A stretch of 64,000 bases of DNA from Deferribacteres bacterium (GTDB lineage: Bacteria > Zhuqueibacterota > Zhuqueibacteria > Zhuqueibacterales > Geothermadaptataceae): contig JACKDF010000007.1 in assembly GCA_020633655.1 (NCBI GenBank), positions 124,001 to 188,000 on the forward strand, read 5' to 3'. Below are positions 26,967 to 36,577 of the stretch, in pieces. The translations under genes and the position numbers were made by a program. The notes under the pieces are model-generated. The model searched no databases and was not told the DNA's origin. It saw only the letters and a program-made list of their open reading frames with translations. Numbering within the stretch: position 1 is the stretch's first letter; each line of letters opens with the position of its first letter.

Positions 26967-29537
26967 TTAATGCATACCACGCATCCGCTGATGAAATGCC
27001 TCGCGGTGAGGTGCCCCGGCTTCGGCATAATGCGTGATGCCTTCCCGCTCCACTATTTTATTGAAACGGGTATAGGTGCCATCGGTTTTTGCCTCCTCCG
27101 GCATTCGTCTGCATTTTAAATACAGGATTGGCAGCCATGCCACTTCCACACGCTGACGTATCGCCTCATTGTCTGCCACCACCTCTGCCTGTTTGAAAAT
27201 TCTTTCCGCTTGTCTCACGAATTCGTCTGAAAACAGTTTATCATCCGGTTCCAAACCCAAATGAATATGCGTTTCCGGAGTCACGCGACCATGCAACAAA
27301 TCATAATATTGCCGTACAAACTGGCCGCTGCGACCGTAGTAGCCAACCATAAAATCGTTGATAATCGGATCTACCTCCTTCTCCGGATTCCACAAAAGTT
27401 TAGAAATCACATAAGCCCGCAACTCAGCAAACTCACCACCCCGGCTCTGGTATGCCGCTTGTTCCATGATACCGATCGCTTTGTTATCACGAAACGCAAT
27501 GATATTTGGCTTCAAAACAGGAAAATTTGGGTACGGCTGAATGTAATGACTGAAGTTAACCACATAATCCCAGATATACAAATGCGGTGCAATAGCTGCC
27601 CACCCTTCGAGATCGGCGATAAAATACGCATTTTCCGGACAGGAGTGAAAATCATGGGCAAAACAGCATTCGATGCTGCACAGCCGGATAACCACATTAT
27701 CCCGCGGTCGCAAATTTTTGCAGGGTTTGCGTGTGTACTGGTACGCCAGTGTGCCGATAAATTTATCCGGAAAATCGCCGGCAACCGCTTCAGCAACTTG
27801 ATTGACAAACCAGATCAACGGACCCGATTCACTCCCTTCTTTCTGCGCAATCGCCTGACAGTTATCACACTGGCATGGATTGCGCCAGTCGTTTTGCGAA
27901 ACCGAGTAGATCAGATATTCCGGTTTCTCACGCATGGTTTTTTTAACACGCTCGATCATGATTTTTAAAACATCAGGATTGGTCAGGCACAATTGTGCGC
28001 GTTCCCAGGTCCGCTTGCCTTCAAGCATGCTATAATATTCCGGGTGCGTGGGAAAAAATTCCTCTGGCGGCATGAGCGGGTAAAAGGTGTGCACAGCCCA
28101 ATAGCTCTCGACGCCTCCCGGTTGCTCACGGTAATTCATCGCGCCGTTAATTTTGTTGCGTGCTGCCCAGATCGGTTCAAAGGCTTCGTAATAAAAATCA
28201 TTTCGCACACGAAGGGCAGGCTCCTCGTGGTGGTAGAGAAAATCAAACACAAAGCGCTCTTTTTTCGGCACGAAACTCACTTGCGGTGTGTACCAGCGGC
28301 AACCTAATTCATTTTCAAGAAAACTCATGACACCATACATCGTCCCTCGAGCCTGGCCACCCCAGATGTAAATGTTCCGGCCAACGTTTCCGTAGGTGTA
28401 GGCTTCATCGTTTGCATCCGGTCGCGGACTGGAAAAGCCGAAAAAGCCGGGAATGTCTTTGCGAAAACCAACCATGATATGCGGTTGGGACATTTTTTCT
28501 TTGAATATTACGATAGGCAATTCGGCACCAGAGATTTCTTTGATCCAGTGCTGCAACTCCTCCGCTGCCCATTTTTCCGATTCGGATGCATCCGGCGCCA
28601 GCGCAATTTGGTAGTCGGACTCGCCGCTGGCAAACAAAACATGCTCCATGCGTTTGCCACCAGCAAAGGGAATCATGGTATCGTACTCACTGCCGTCAAT
28701 CAGGTGGCCCGTCATTTTGAGAATATAATTCTGATACTGCGCCGTCGGTAATTCCAGTATCATTTGCGGGTTTTGTGTCCATTCCTTCTCCCAGATCGCT
28801 TTGTCCGGTTCGATGGCGCGATAGAGTTGAAGGGTGAGCTCTCGCATCACCGCTTTTGCAAGCTTGGGTTGGTGTAAAAATTTTAGTTTGGCTTTTCCGT
28901 CATCATCGGATTGCACACGAAACAAGGCAAAACGGTCGCCATATTTTTGCGTGTTTAAGGGAAGAACCCGTGCACAAAAGCCCCAGGAACCCCCTCTTTC
29001 CTCCACTTTCAGTAGTAAAGTATTTTCACCTTTTTTTAAACGTACAACGAGCATATCATCGTCGGGTTTTACGCCACGGGCTTTCGGGGAATCGAAAATC
29101 TGCTCGCCATTGAGCCAGAGGCGGGCGCCATCATTAGTGCCTGCTGACAGCACACAAATCTGCTCTTTCGGTGATTCAAGGACGCAATAACCATAAGCCA
29201 CTTTCAATGGTGATTTCGATATCGTTTCGTCGAGATTTATCAGCGAGTCAGCGGAAGTGTGTTTTATCCATTGGTATGAACCACCGCCAAAAGTTTCCGT
29301 TTGTCCCGGTTTGAATTGAAACTTGTGTTCACCCCCATGCGCACTCAGAAAATCCGTTTCAAATCCGGGAATGTGCACTGAGTCATTTAACGGTTCTTTT
29401 TCGACATTGAGGGGAAATGGCCCACACAGCTCCCACGTTTGAATCCATTTTTCAAAGCGAATTGGCTGAGGCTGGGCAGAGGCGATTACAACCGCCGTCA
29501 ATGAAAGCAGCAATAAAAAAATAAATTTTTTGGACAT
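26967..29537 (-). CDS. Secreted DUF4838 glycosidase-like protein
   Basis: The start is placed at ATG 29537, 7 nt after GGGAG; a GTG three codons earlier is less likely. About 856 residues. A signal peptide (FIFLLLLSLTAVVIASAQ) is followed by an N-terminal sugar-binding-like beta domain (residues about 30-290). Then comes an alpha-glucuronidase-type N-domain (APDASESEKWAAEELQHWIKEISGAELPIV) and the DUF4838 domain (MSFLENELGCRWYTPQ, SVSQNDWRNPCQCDNCQAIAQKEGSESGPLIWFVNQVAE). DUF4838 proteins are related to GH20/GH67 TIM-barrel glycosidases and act outside the cytoplasm on polysaccharides. The substrate is unknown. It is last in a four-gene same-strand cluster. Confidence 0.82.
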   Translation of the reverse strand: MSKKFIFLLLLSLTAVVIASAQPQPIRFEKWIQTWELCGPFPLNVEKEPLNDSVHIPGFETDFLSAHGGEHKFQFKPGQTETFGGGSYQWIKHTSADSLINLDETISKSPLKVAYGYCVLESPKEQICVLSAGTNDGARLWLNGEQIFDSPKARGVKPDDDMLVVRLKKGENTLLLKVEERGGSWGFCARVLPLNTQKYGDRFALFRVQSDDDGKAKLKFLHQPKLAKAVMRELTLQLYRAIEPDKAIWEKEWTQNPQMILELPTAQYQNYILKMTGHLIDGSEYDTMIPFAGGKRMEHVLFASGESDYQIALAPDASESEKWAAEELQHWIKEISGAELPIVIFKEKMSQPHIMVGFRKDIPGFFGFSSPRPDANDEAYTYGNVGRNIYIWGGQARGTMYGVMSFLENELGCRWYTPQVSFVPKKERFVFDFLYHHEEPALRVRNDFYYEAFEPIWAARNKINGAMNYREQPGGVESYWAVHTFYPLMPPEEFFPTHPEYYSMLEGKRTWERAQLCLTNPDVLKIMIERVKKTMREKPEYLIYSVSQNDWRNPCQCDNCQAIAQKEGSESGPLIWFVNQVAEAVAGDFPDKFIGTLAYQYTRKPCKNLRPRDNVVIRLCSIECCFAHDFHSCPENAYFIADLEGWAAIAPHLYIWDYVVNFSHYIQPYPNFPVLKPNIIAFRDNKAIGIMEQAAYQSRGGEFAELRAYVISKLLWNPEKEVDPIINDFMVGYYGRSGQFVRQYYDLLHGRVTPETHIHLGLEPDDKLFSDEFVRQAERIFKQAEVVADNEAIRQRVEVAWLPILYLKCRRMPEEAKTDGTYTRFNKIVEREGITHYAEAGAPHREAFHQRMRGMH

Positions 29538-29686
29538 GGAAAGCACTCCCTGGAAATTTAGTGATCCGGCTACTGCTTATTCAAGCCTTATCGTGGATTG
29601 CAAAATATTGTCGTGAAATCAAACTCTGGTCGTCATACCGGATTCATGTTCTTATGGCTGTTGCATTCGACTGAGAATGAAATATT

Positions 29687-30991
29687 TTATTGTTGCACAA
29701 AAATTTCCACACCTTTTTCTTTTGCCGAGGTAAAAAGTGCGTAAACGCGACCATCCTCATCCACAACGGCATCGGATTCGCCGTGTTCAGAATCGGTGAA
29801 ACTCCAACCGGTGATATAATCCCCATTGTTGTTGTACTTCATAATGCTCACTTTTTTGCTTTGATCTCGCTGGAATTCACCCTGGTAACCGCCTTTGCCG
29901 CGGACAAGTACGTACACATTACCCCATTTGTCCCCGGTGATATTGTGAAAATAAACAGGACCGTACGGCGGATCCCCATAGGCAAATGCGGAAAGGAGCT
30001 GCCCTCCCGCAGCGTATTTCTGTGTTGGTCCGTAATAACTATTAACGAAAACATCACCGCTCGGGTCAACAAAGATTCCGTGCGGAGCGTTCATTTCGTC
30101 GGGATTCATGCCTTCATAAGCAAATCCACCACCGAAATCATAAAGAAATTCGCCGGAATAGCTGTAGACATTCACCCGCATGTTGTCGACATCAGTGACA
30201 AAAATATTTTGCATCGGATCAAAACCGATACCATGGGATCGCAGCAGTTGCCCCGGACCGCGGCCTTTTGCTGCAAAAATACGCTGGAATTTGCCCTCAT
30301 CACTGAAGAATTGGATGCGGGGCCGGTCGCCCTTGCTATCGGTTACACATATATTTCCCTGCGCATCGATATGCGCTTCCCGTGGTTCTTTAAATTGGCC
30401 GGGTCCTGTGCCCGGGCCTTCGCCAATCTCGCCAAGATATTTACCTTTTTCGGAAAAACGAAAGATTCGCCACGCGGTTTGGTCAGCGATGAGAATATTA
30501 CCGTGTTTGTCGAGCCCGATTCCGTGCGGGCCTTTCATACGTGCATTCTCATCACTTGATTTTTCCGACCAGATGCTATAGGATTTGTATTCCGGCTCTC
30601 CATCACCAAGAATGACCGTGGCAAAGAGGCGTTTGTTGGCAGCCTCCTCGACAAAGGCACAGATATGTATTTCCCGCAGGCTTGGCATGCGTTCTGGTGC
30701 ATGGTAAGTCCCGTTTTTATCGATTGTACCGATTTCCTTGTTGCCGCCGGGAATATCATTCACCGACCATTGCACGGATTCCGCTAAACGTGCTGCCATG
30801 AGGCGCGTTGCCACCATGACAATTTTAAACTGGAATTTTTCTGATGGCTGCAGGCGCACGAGGGAGGGTTTAATTTCCGCGCGGTTTTTATATTCGGGCC
30901 GCTGGGCGAAGGTAGATGATGCAAGAAGCAGGATGAGCATGAAACCCAGTCTCAAGCCATTGTACAAACAAATTTTTAGATATCGCTGCAT
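29687..30991 (-). CDS. Secreted NHL-repeat beta-propeller protein
   Basis: The start at ATG 30991 has a good GAGGAG site; a TTG five codons earlier is unlikely. About 434 residues with signal peptide (LGFMLILLLASSTFAQ). A bacterial Ig-like N-terminal part (residues about 30-120, PSLVRLQPSEKFQFKIVM...QWSVNDIPGG) precedes a six-bladed NHL propeller with repeated GPHGIGLDKHGNILIADQTAWRIFRFSEKG, EAHIDAQGNICVTDSKGDRPRIQFF, SHGIGFDPMQNIFVTDVDNMRVNVYSYSG and APHGIFVDPSGDVFVNSY. NHL propellers bind ligands or proteins, and some are lyases. Its position between glycosidase-like genes suggests carbohydrate binding or a lyase role. Confidence 0.82.
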   Translation of the reverse strand: MQRYLKICLYNGLRLGFMLILLLASSTFAQRPEYKNRAEIKPSLVRLQPSEKFQFKIVMVATRLMAARLAESVQWSVNDIPGGNKEIGTIDKNGTYHAPERMPSLREIHICAFVEEAANKRLFATVILGDGEPEYKSYSIWSEKSSDENARMKGPHGIGLDKHGNILIADQTAWRIFRFSEKGKYLGEIGEGPGTGPGQFKEPREAHIDAQGNICVTDSKGDRPRIQFFSDEGKFQRIFAAKGRGPGQLLRSHGIGFDPMQNIFVTDVDNMRVNVYSYSGEFLYDFGGGFAYEGMNPDEMNAPHGIFVDPSGDVFVNSYYGPTQKYAAGGQLLSAFAYGDPPYGPVYFHNITGDKWGNVYVLVRGKGGYQGEFQRDQSKKVSIMKYNNNGDYITGWSFTDSEHGESDAVVDEDGRVYALFTSAKEKGVEIFVQQ

Positions 30992-31032
30992 CGTTTTTCT
31001 CCTCAACTGTGATTGCTGTCTTTGTTTTATAT

Positions 31033-31125
31033 GGGGATATCACCCGGTTGAATCAACGTCCCGGGGATATCGCCGGGAAATCAAGTCTTCAATCGATATC
31101 CCGGGGATCTCCCTGGGTTGATCTC
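31033..31125. repeat. Three imperfect GC-rich repeats around GGGGATATC
   Basis: Copies begin with GGGGAT at 31033, 31063 and 31103. They continue as ATCACCCGGTTGAATCAA, ATCGCCGGGAAATCAA and CTCCCTGGGTTGATC. They are much more GC-rich than the flanking DNA and sit in the 139-bp gap between the NHL gene and the upstream glycosidase gene, so they could be operators, a transcript-processing hairpin or dispersed repeat debris. Confidence 0.5.
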
Positions 31126-31129
31126 TTAA

Positions 31130-33469
31130 TCACCGCTTAATCACCCAAACATCCGAGATGTGGGAATACTGTGTCCAGCGCAGGTGCGACTCTTCCGGCA
31201 CATCGAAAGAAATCCGCATTCGGCCATCCTGGGTGATGTGCCGGGGCACAACGAATTCCTTAAATTCACCGAGTCCCTTGTTGTAAAGAACAGGCTCAAG
31301 CCGCTCTCCATCGGCGCGTAGCAGCGCATCACCCTGGCCGCAAACGCGAATGATGTAACGGCCATTGAAATCGAGATTTTCGTATTCGAGTTCCGGTTCC
31401 CACTGAAAAAGCTGCGAGGAGAGCCGTGCACGGCTGTAGCCTCCATCCCACCAGGCGACATCGCAGGCGTCGTATTGGCTTGTGGTTACCCGAGGTCCGG
31501 TTTCGATGTTGGAAATGTTGTCGTAGTAACTCTCAGGTCCCGGATTTTCCCACGTGCGAATAATTTCCAACCGTGCCAGTTTTTCATCTTCAGAAGCCAT
31601 TTCTTTAATTTTCGCAAACTCATCGGTGAGCCACCAGCGGTTATTGAGCGGATAATTGACAAACTGCAAAAAGCAACCGCGCTGTGAACCGGATGCCTGG
31701 TATTTTTCCACGTCTGTCTGCAAACCAATGGATTTGAAAAGGTCATCACTGTACTGCACGATCTTTTTGTATAAATCTTCAGCGACCGGCTCGGAATCTG
31801 CCTTGTTTACAACGGCTAATGCCTGCGCCATTGCATTTTCAGCGCCGAGTTCTTTCGCCTGCCCGAGGATGGTATTGGCTTCTTTTTCGAGATCCTGTTC
31901 GTAAATTTTCCGGCGCCGCTGGTAGGTATCGTAATAAGCCCGCAACACCAGCATTTGCCAGCGCCAGTTTGTTGCCAGTTGTGGATTTTCTTTCTCAAGA
32001 TTTTGCCAGTAAGCGAAAGTCGCTTCGATGCCACCATTGGCAATGATAGGGCCGACCCAGTTTTGTTCCAAAGCGAAAATACCATTGGCAGCTTTTTCAG
32101 CCAGGTCCGCTCCGAAAAAGAAACGGCAATAATCCGTCATAATAGCCAGTGGCTCGGTTTCAATATTCCAGCCGCGCATGCTCCAGATGACCTTGTTGAC
32201 ATCATCGTGGGCACCGTCAGAATAGGAAATGAAACCATCGGTGAAAGGCGCGTATATCGCATGGATTTTGGCGTAATAGTTGGGCTGCGGATTGATTCCC
32301 TCACGACCGATAGTGAGCGCATACGCCTGGTCCCAGTTGAGTACCGGAAAATCGCAACGCACGTTGTGAGTGATATCGGGATAGTGACGGTGTTTGTATT
32401 GTGCCGGCAAGCGGTGACGGGTCTCGGCAGTTGGCGGACTGCCAGGACCAGAAACGACACCGCGCAGCCACTCCGGGTTTTGTTTTTCCAGATAGGTGAA
32501 AAAATAGTCAACTTCTTCGGCACTGAACCCCTGCAGTGAAATCCAAATACCTGCCTTGGGATGGTATTTTTTTAATCGAAGAGAAAGATCCTTTAAAAAC
32601 GGCATCACGTCCCGCGGATGATTATCGCCCGGGTCACCACCAGGGAAAAAGACGTCGTTTAGGCGCGGGCATTCCTTATAAAATTGCTCGTGGGTTTTCA
32701 GCATGGCTGTGCGTTTTTCGGTGTCGGTCAAATCAAACGTTGCTGGCGTCCACACCCAAAAATCAAGATCGTATGCAGCACAAATTTTGCTCATTTGAAT
32801 ATTCATTTCTGCGCGCGGAATGGGCATGTGTACACTGCGATCCCCATCCTGAAAGGGAATATTTTCGATGGCGTTTGTTCCAAATAAAGCAAGTTCACGA
32901 ATGTAATTATCGTATTGCTTCACATCCCATGCATCATAGGAATTTGCGGTGTTGCGGTAACCGAGCTGGTGACCGCGAATCGATTGCATCGGCGAAGTGG
33001 CGACATCTAAAGTGCCTGGCAAGATAGCTTTCCCGTTCGAGAGATGGGCTGTGCGCAGCAATTTGCCAACCCCGAAAATTGTCCCGCGCGCATCGGCACC
33101 GAGAATCCACACGACGTTTTTACCGTTTTTATGCTCTGTCAAAACGCGATAGCCTTCGGATTGGTATTCGGCATTGCTGCTTTTATCACGCTGCGGTACT
33201 TGTGCTCCAGCCAGTTTTTTATCACCGGAAAGGGCAATAGCGATGACGGCATCTGTGGCATCCAACCACTTTTGCACCGGTTGCCACTGGAGTCCGGTGC
33301 GACTGCCGACCTCTTCCTGTAAAATTTGCAGCAGTGTCGAATTAACCGGCGCAGGAATGTTTTTCGAAATAAAAATCGACGCGTTCGCGATATCGATGTG
33401 CTGGGCATTCATCGAAATCGTTAACGCGAACAGGAAAATCAGAACAAGAACAAACTTCTTTGTGTGCAT
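31130..33469 (-). CDS. Secreted glycosidase-like protein with alpha-glucuronidase-type N-domain
   Basis: A 779-residue exported protein (signal peptide FVLVLIFLFALTISMNAQ). Residues about 25-160 form the alpha-glucuronidase-like N-domain common to GH20/GH67/GH115 relatives (VVWILGADARGTIFGVGKLLRTAHL). A TIM-barrel region follows (SIRGHQLGYRNTANSYDAWDVKQYDNYIRELALFGTNAIENIP, DVFFPGGDPGDNHPRDVMPFLKDLSLRLKKYHP, GIWISLQGFSAEEVDYFF), then a helical domain and a beta C-terminal domain (residues about 640-779). It resembles the 885-residue protein encoded upstream in overall plan, so the two are probably distant paralogues. Candidate catalytic acids cannot be assigned by eye. It is predicted periplasmic or secreted. 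Confidence 0.75.
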   Translation of the reverse strand: MHTKKFVLVLIFLFALTISMNAQHIDIANASIFISKNIPAPVNSTLLQILQEEVGSRTGLQWQPVQKWLDATDAVIAIALSGDKKLAGAQVPQRDKSSNAEYQSEGYRVLTEHKNGKNVVWILGADARGTIFGVGKLLRTAHLSNGKAILPGTLDVATSPMQSIRGHQLGYRNTANSYDAWDVKQYDNYIRELALFGTNAIENIPFQDGDRSVHMPIPRAEMNIQMSKICAAYDLDFWVWTPATFDLTDTEKRTAMLKTHEQFYKECPRLNDVFFPGGDPGDNHPRDVMPFLKDLSLRLKKYHPKAGIWISLQGFSAEEVDYFFTYLEKQNPEWLRGVVSGPGSPPTAETRHRLPAQYKHRHYPDITHNVRCDFPVLNWDQAYALTIGREGINPQPNYYAKIHAIYAPFTDGFISYSDGAHDDVNKVIWSMRGWNIETEPLAIMTDYCRFFFGADLAEKAANGIFALEQNWVGPIIANGGIEATFAYWQNLEKENPQLATNWRWQMLVLRAYYDTYQRRRKIYEQDLEKEANTILGQAKELGAENAMAQALAVVNKADSEPVAEDLYKKIVQYSDDLFKSIGLQTDVEKYQASGSQRGCFLQFVNYPLNNRWWLTDEFAKIKEMASEDEKLARLEIIRTWENPGPESYYDNISNIETGPRVTTSQYDACDVAWWDGGYSRARLSSQLFQWEPELEYENLDFNGRYIIRVCGQGDALLRADGERLEPVLYNKGLGEFKEFVVPRHITQDGRMRISFDVPEESHLRWTQYSHISDVWVIKR

Positions 33470-33588
33470 GGTTTAATCCTTCTGTTTCATTCAATGGCCA
33501 TATCATCAAGTTAAGGTATTTGTGAATGCGAATTTAATATAAGTTCGTAGTTGAGACTTTAATCTCTTCGAGTTTCTCTTTTTTTGAT

Positions 33589-33738
33589 CGCCCATGGGAA
33601 AACCCATGTGCGCCTAAACCCTATGGGACATACGCCCCAAAACATTGCTCGTTCAAGGGTAATCCCCTGAAAACGTATATAAAATGCATAGGCAATGCTG
33701 CACTTGTAGTCGTATCAAAGGCTAAAGCCTTCACTACA
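33589..33738. repeat. Two REP-like palindromes in the intergenic gap
   Basis: The first hairpin pairs CGCCCATGGG (33589-33598) with CCCATGTGCG (33603-33612) around AAAA. The second is nested: TGTAGT (33705-33710) pairs with ACTACA (33733-33738), enclosing AAGGCT-AA-AGCCTT (33718-33731). They lie in the 283-bp gap between two glycosidase-like genes. Such short palindromes typically end up between genes and may stabilise or punctuate the transcript. Confidence 0.5.
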
Positions 33739-33752
33739 TACTCATTCATCAA

Positions 33753-36398
33753 TTAATCTCTTTTCGTTTTTATTAACCAGACTTCGGAAACAATCGTGCC
33801 CCAGCCGCCGGAATTACGCCATTGTTCCACCGTGACTCGATCGCCACGGGCAACATCAGGTGCACGCTCGAGGTGGATCGTCAATTCGCCATCGCTGGTT
33901 GCTGCTGCAGGAATATCGAATTCGAAAAAATCGCTCATTTGCAATGGCAGCTCGAGATTTTCCGCCAAAACAAAATCATCGGCTAGTATTTTTTGATTTT
34001 TTTGATTCATGCGGAAAGCATAGCGCTCCTGGTACCAAGGCCGTACAAAAGTGAAGCGCACGCGGTATGTTGCTTTGGGATCGAGTTCGTTATAAAAAAG
34101 CGTCACACCCTGGTCTTCATTCTGTGTGAAATGCATGGCACGCTGACTCGGCCGGTTGCCTTCATCAAGCATCGGATACACGTAAGGCTGACCGTGATCA
34201 TACGGATAACCGAAAACCACGTGTGCCGCCGGATTGGCGGTGCCGAGATTGTCGTAAAATCCTCCCTCGCCGGGATTTTCGTAATCGACGATCATCGACA
34301 TCAGCACATTTTTCTTTTCACCTGTTGCCTCTTTTGCCCGTTGCAGTTGCCGCTTCAGCCAGCCGAGACCAATAAAATCGTGTTCGAGATTGAAGTAACC
34401 TTCGCTGCGTACACCGAACAACGCATTGCTTTCTTTACCCAACCTGCCAGCTTCTTCGCGTAGACTCACCATTTCGGGCGTTTCCTGCATGTCATCGAAC
34501 CACGCCAACATCGCATCGATTTCAGTATTGCTGCCTTTATTTTGCAGTATCGCTGATGTGCGCTTTTCAATGCGCTGTTGCAGCGCCATTTGCTGCTGCA
34601 CTGCGAGTTTAGCGTATTTGTCCAACGCGGCTTTTTGCATGTACATGCGCCACAGCCAGTCGGTTTTCCTCTGCGATGATGGCATCACTTCGCCGGCTTT
34701 TTTTACTAGTTCGTAGTAATCGTCAATACCGACTTTTTCCCACAGCGGTGTTCCTGGCTGCTCTTCAAGATTTTCTTCCAGTTTAAAAATCGCTTGTGCC
34801 ATCAATGGCGCGGCTTTGCGGCCAAACCAGGTACGGCAATAATCATCGACGACGTCTTCCACTGAGGTGCGCGGCGCCCACAGCAGGCGCTGCCACATCC
34901 ACTGGTTGAAGTGGTCGTGGTGGCCGCTGGAGTGGGTGATATCGCCGACGCCGTACGGCATTAAATCATTGAATACGCGGTGGTAAAAGCGCGGCCATGC
35001 GAAAAATGTCAATCGGTTGTACACCATGGTGAGAAACTGGTCCGGCCGCCGTTCGTAGATGTCGTGGCTCCAGTGCGGCGGCAAGTCGCCGTTGCGGTCG
35101 GCGCGCGGATACATCTGAATGTATGCGTGCTGGGCGTATTTCCAGTGGGTGATTTCGTTGTAATACACCAGCACGTGGCGTTTGGGCAACTGATGGAGAA
35201 TTTCCTTTGGATACAAACCGTAGGGCCCAAAGCCGGGATAGCGGAACAAATCCATGCGGTGTGTTTGGCGGTGACCGGGCTGCCAGCTTGTAGCGTCGGA
35301 ACCCGGGCCATAACCCCATGCCCACAGCCAGTCGCGTGGTTTTTCGTTCAGATAGGCGAAAATGGCGTTGTCGTCTTCGTTGTCGAATTTCTGGTTGGTG
35401 AAATAGATGCGGCTTTGCGGGTGGTATTTGTGGATGATAGCCGCCAATTCTTCCACCATTTTTATGAAGGTTAGGCCGTAAGGATTGCATTTGTCGCATT
35501 CGCAGCCGCCGCCGTCGCCGCCGTGGAATTTGACCAGATCGAATGTGGGACTGTTTTTGAACTGCTCCTCACATTTTTTCAGCATGAACTCCCGCGCTTC
35601 GGGAACCGACAGGCAGACATAGCCCAAGCGGCCAATGGATTCCGAGGCATTCCATTCCACCGGCACTTCGCGTCCCGCTGTGTTGGCGCCGAAACCGCCC
35701 TGGGTCATCAACCCGTACGATTTGATGAAGTCAAACATGGGGCCGGGTGCGGTATTAAAAATATTGGCGCCGGCAAGGGCATAATCGAGAATGACGCGCT
35801 GAGTTTCTTCTACTGTCCAGTCGCGCACGTGGGCCAGCCTTTTGGCGACATGACTCTGCCCGAATTGCGTACCGCGAATTTCAAACGCCGGTGCCGCGCG
35901 AATGTGTAAATCGTCGGGTAAAGTTATTTCACCGTTTTGAATCAGCGCCTGTCGCAGCAATTCCCCGATGGCATACAAACAGCCGCGGTTATCAACGCCG
36001 GCTGCGAGCAATGTTGAATTGTTTTCTACAGGAAAAATTTTGAGCAAAAAGCCTTCTGGTCCGGGCTCGAGTTCAGATAATGCAGGGATTCGGTGCTTTT
36101 TGAAGAGATTGGCAATTTTACCGTGATGTTGAGGAATGCCGAGTAGAATGACAAGTTCGTTGGCAGAAGGATTGCTTTTTATCGATTCTCTTTCGATTCG
36201 GCACTTATTCATGCCGGCTTCGTTGAGGCGATCTTTCAGCAGATGCGCTACATTTGTTTCGACCGCGCTGGCTGTTTGTCCGGTTATTATAACGACACTT
36301 TTTGAAGTTGATGCGGAGAGTTGTGGTGCAAATGTTAGGCAGAAAAGGAACAGTGTGCAGTGAATAATCCAACGCAGTGAACATGTTTTTGTCTTCAT
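33753..36398 (-). CDS. Large secreted glycosidase-like protein with alpha-glucuronidase-type N-domain
   Basis: ATG 36398 is preferred (GGAAGG 11 nt upstream) over a GTG four codons earlier, giving about 881 residues. A signal peptide (IIHCTLFLFCLTFAPQLSA) is followed by an N-domain (residues about 30-155, VVIITGQTASAVETNVAHLLKDRL ... LLAAGVDNRGCLYAIGELLRQAL). The presumed TIM barrel includes VKFHGGDGGGCECDKCNPYGLTFIKMVEELAAIIHKYHP, whose CxCxxC pattern is also seen in the DUF4838 protein of the same cluster. It also includes WAWGYGPGSD and THSSGHHDHFNQWMWQRLLW. A helical region and a beta-sandwich C-domain close the protein. Substrate unknown. It is the first gene of the four-gene minus-strand cluster. 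Confidence 0.75.
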   Translation of the reverse strand: MKTKTCSLRWIIHCTLFLFCLTFAPQLSASTSKSVVIITGQTASAVETNVAHLLKDRLNEAGMNKCRIERESIKSNPSANELVILLGIPQHHGKIANLFKKHRIPALSELEPGPEGFLLKIFPVENNSTLLAAGVDNRGCLYAIGELLRQALIQNGEITLPDDLHIRAAPAFEIRGTQFGQSHVAKRLAHVRDWTVEETQRVILDYALAGANIFNTAPGPMFDFIKSYGLMTQGGFGANTAGREVPVEWNASESIGRLGYVCLSVPEAREFMLKKCEEQFKNSPTFDLVKFHGGDGGGCECDKCNPYGLTFIKMVEELAAIIHKYHPQSRIYFTNQKFDNEDDNAIFAYLNEKPRDWLWAWGYGPGSDATSWQPGHRQTHRMDLFRYPGFGPYGLYPKEILHQLPKRHVLVYYNEITHWKYAQHAYIQMYPRADRNGDLPPHWSHDIYERRPDQFLTMVYNRLTFFAWPRFYHRVFNDLMPYGVGDITHSSGHHDHFNQWMWQRLLWAPRTSVEDVVDDYCRTWFGRKAAPLMAQAIFKLEENLEEQPGTPLWEKVGIDDYYELVKKAGEVMPSSQRKTDWLWRMYMQKAALDKYAKLAVQQQMALQQRIEKRTSAILQNKGSNTEIDAMLAWFDDMQETPEMVSLREEAGRLGKESNALFGVRSEGYFNLEHDFIGLGWLKRQLQRAKEATGEKKNVLMSMIVDYENPGEGGFYDNLGTANPAAHVVFGYPYDHGQPYVYPMLDEGNRPSQRAMHFTQNEDQGVTLFYNELDPKATYRVRFTFVRPWYQERYAFRMNQKNQKILADDFVLAENLELPLQMSDFFEFDIPAAATSDGELTIHLERAPDVARGDRVTVEQWRNSGGWGTIVSEVWLIKTKRD

Positions 36399-36577
36399 AC
36401 AGGCAGGCACCTTCCACTATTTTGGCCGACGATCGATTGAAGCAAAACATACAGAAGGGATTTTTAAAAGGCAAGAAACACAATGTAAAGAAATGTTTTA
36501 GAATCGGTAGATACAATTACATTAATTCACCTACAATTTGTTGATGAATTAATTTTTGCAAGTCATTTACAGGGACT

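Noticed and set aside
27261..27968. 235-codon plus-strand frame opposite the DUF4838 gene
   Set aside because: It is antisense to a well-supported coding region and has no family features; long antisense frames are common opposite GC-rich codon positions.
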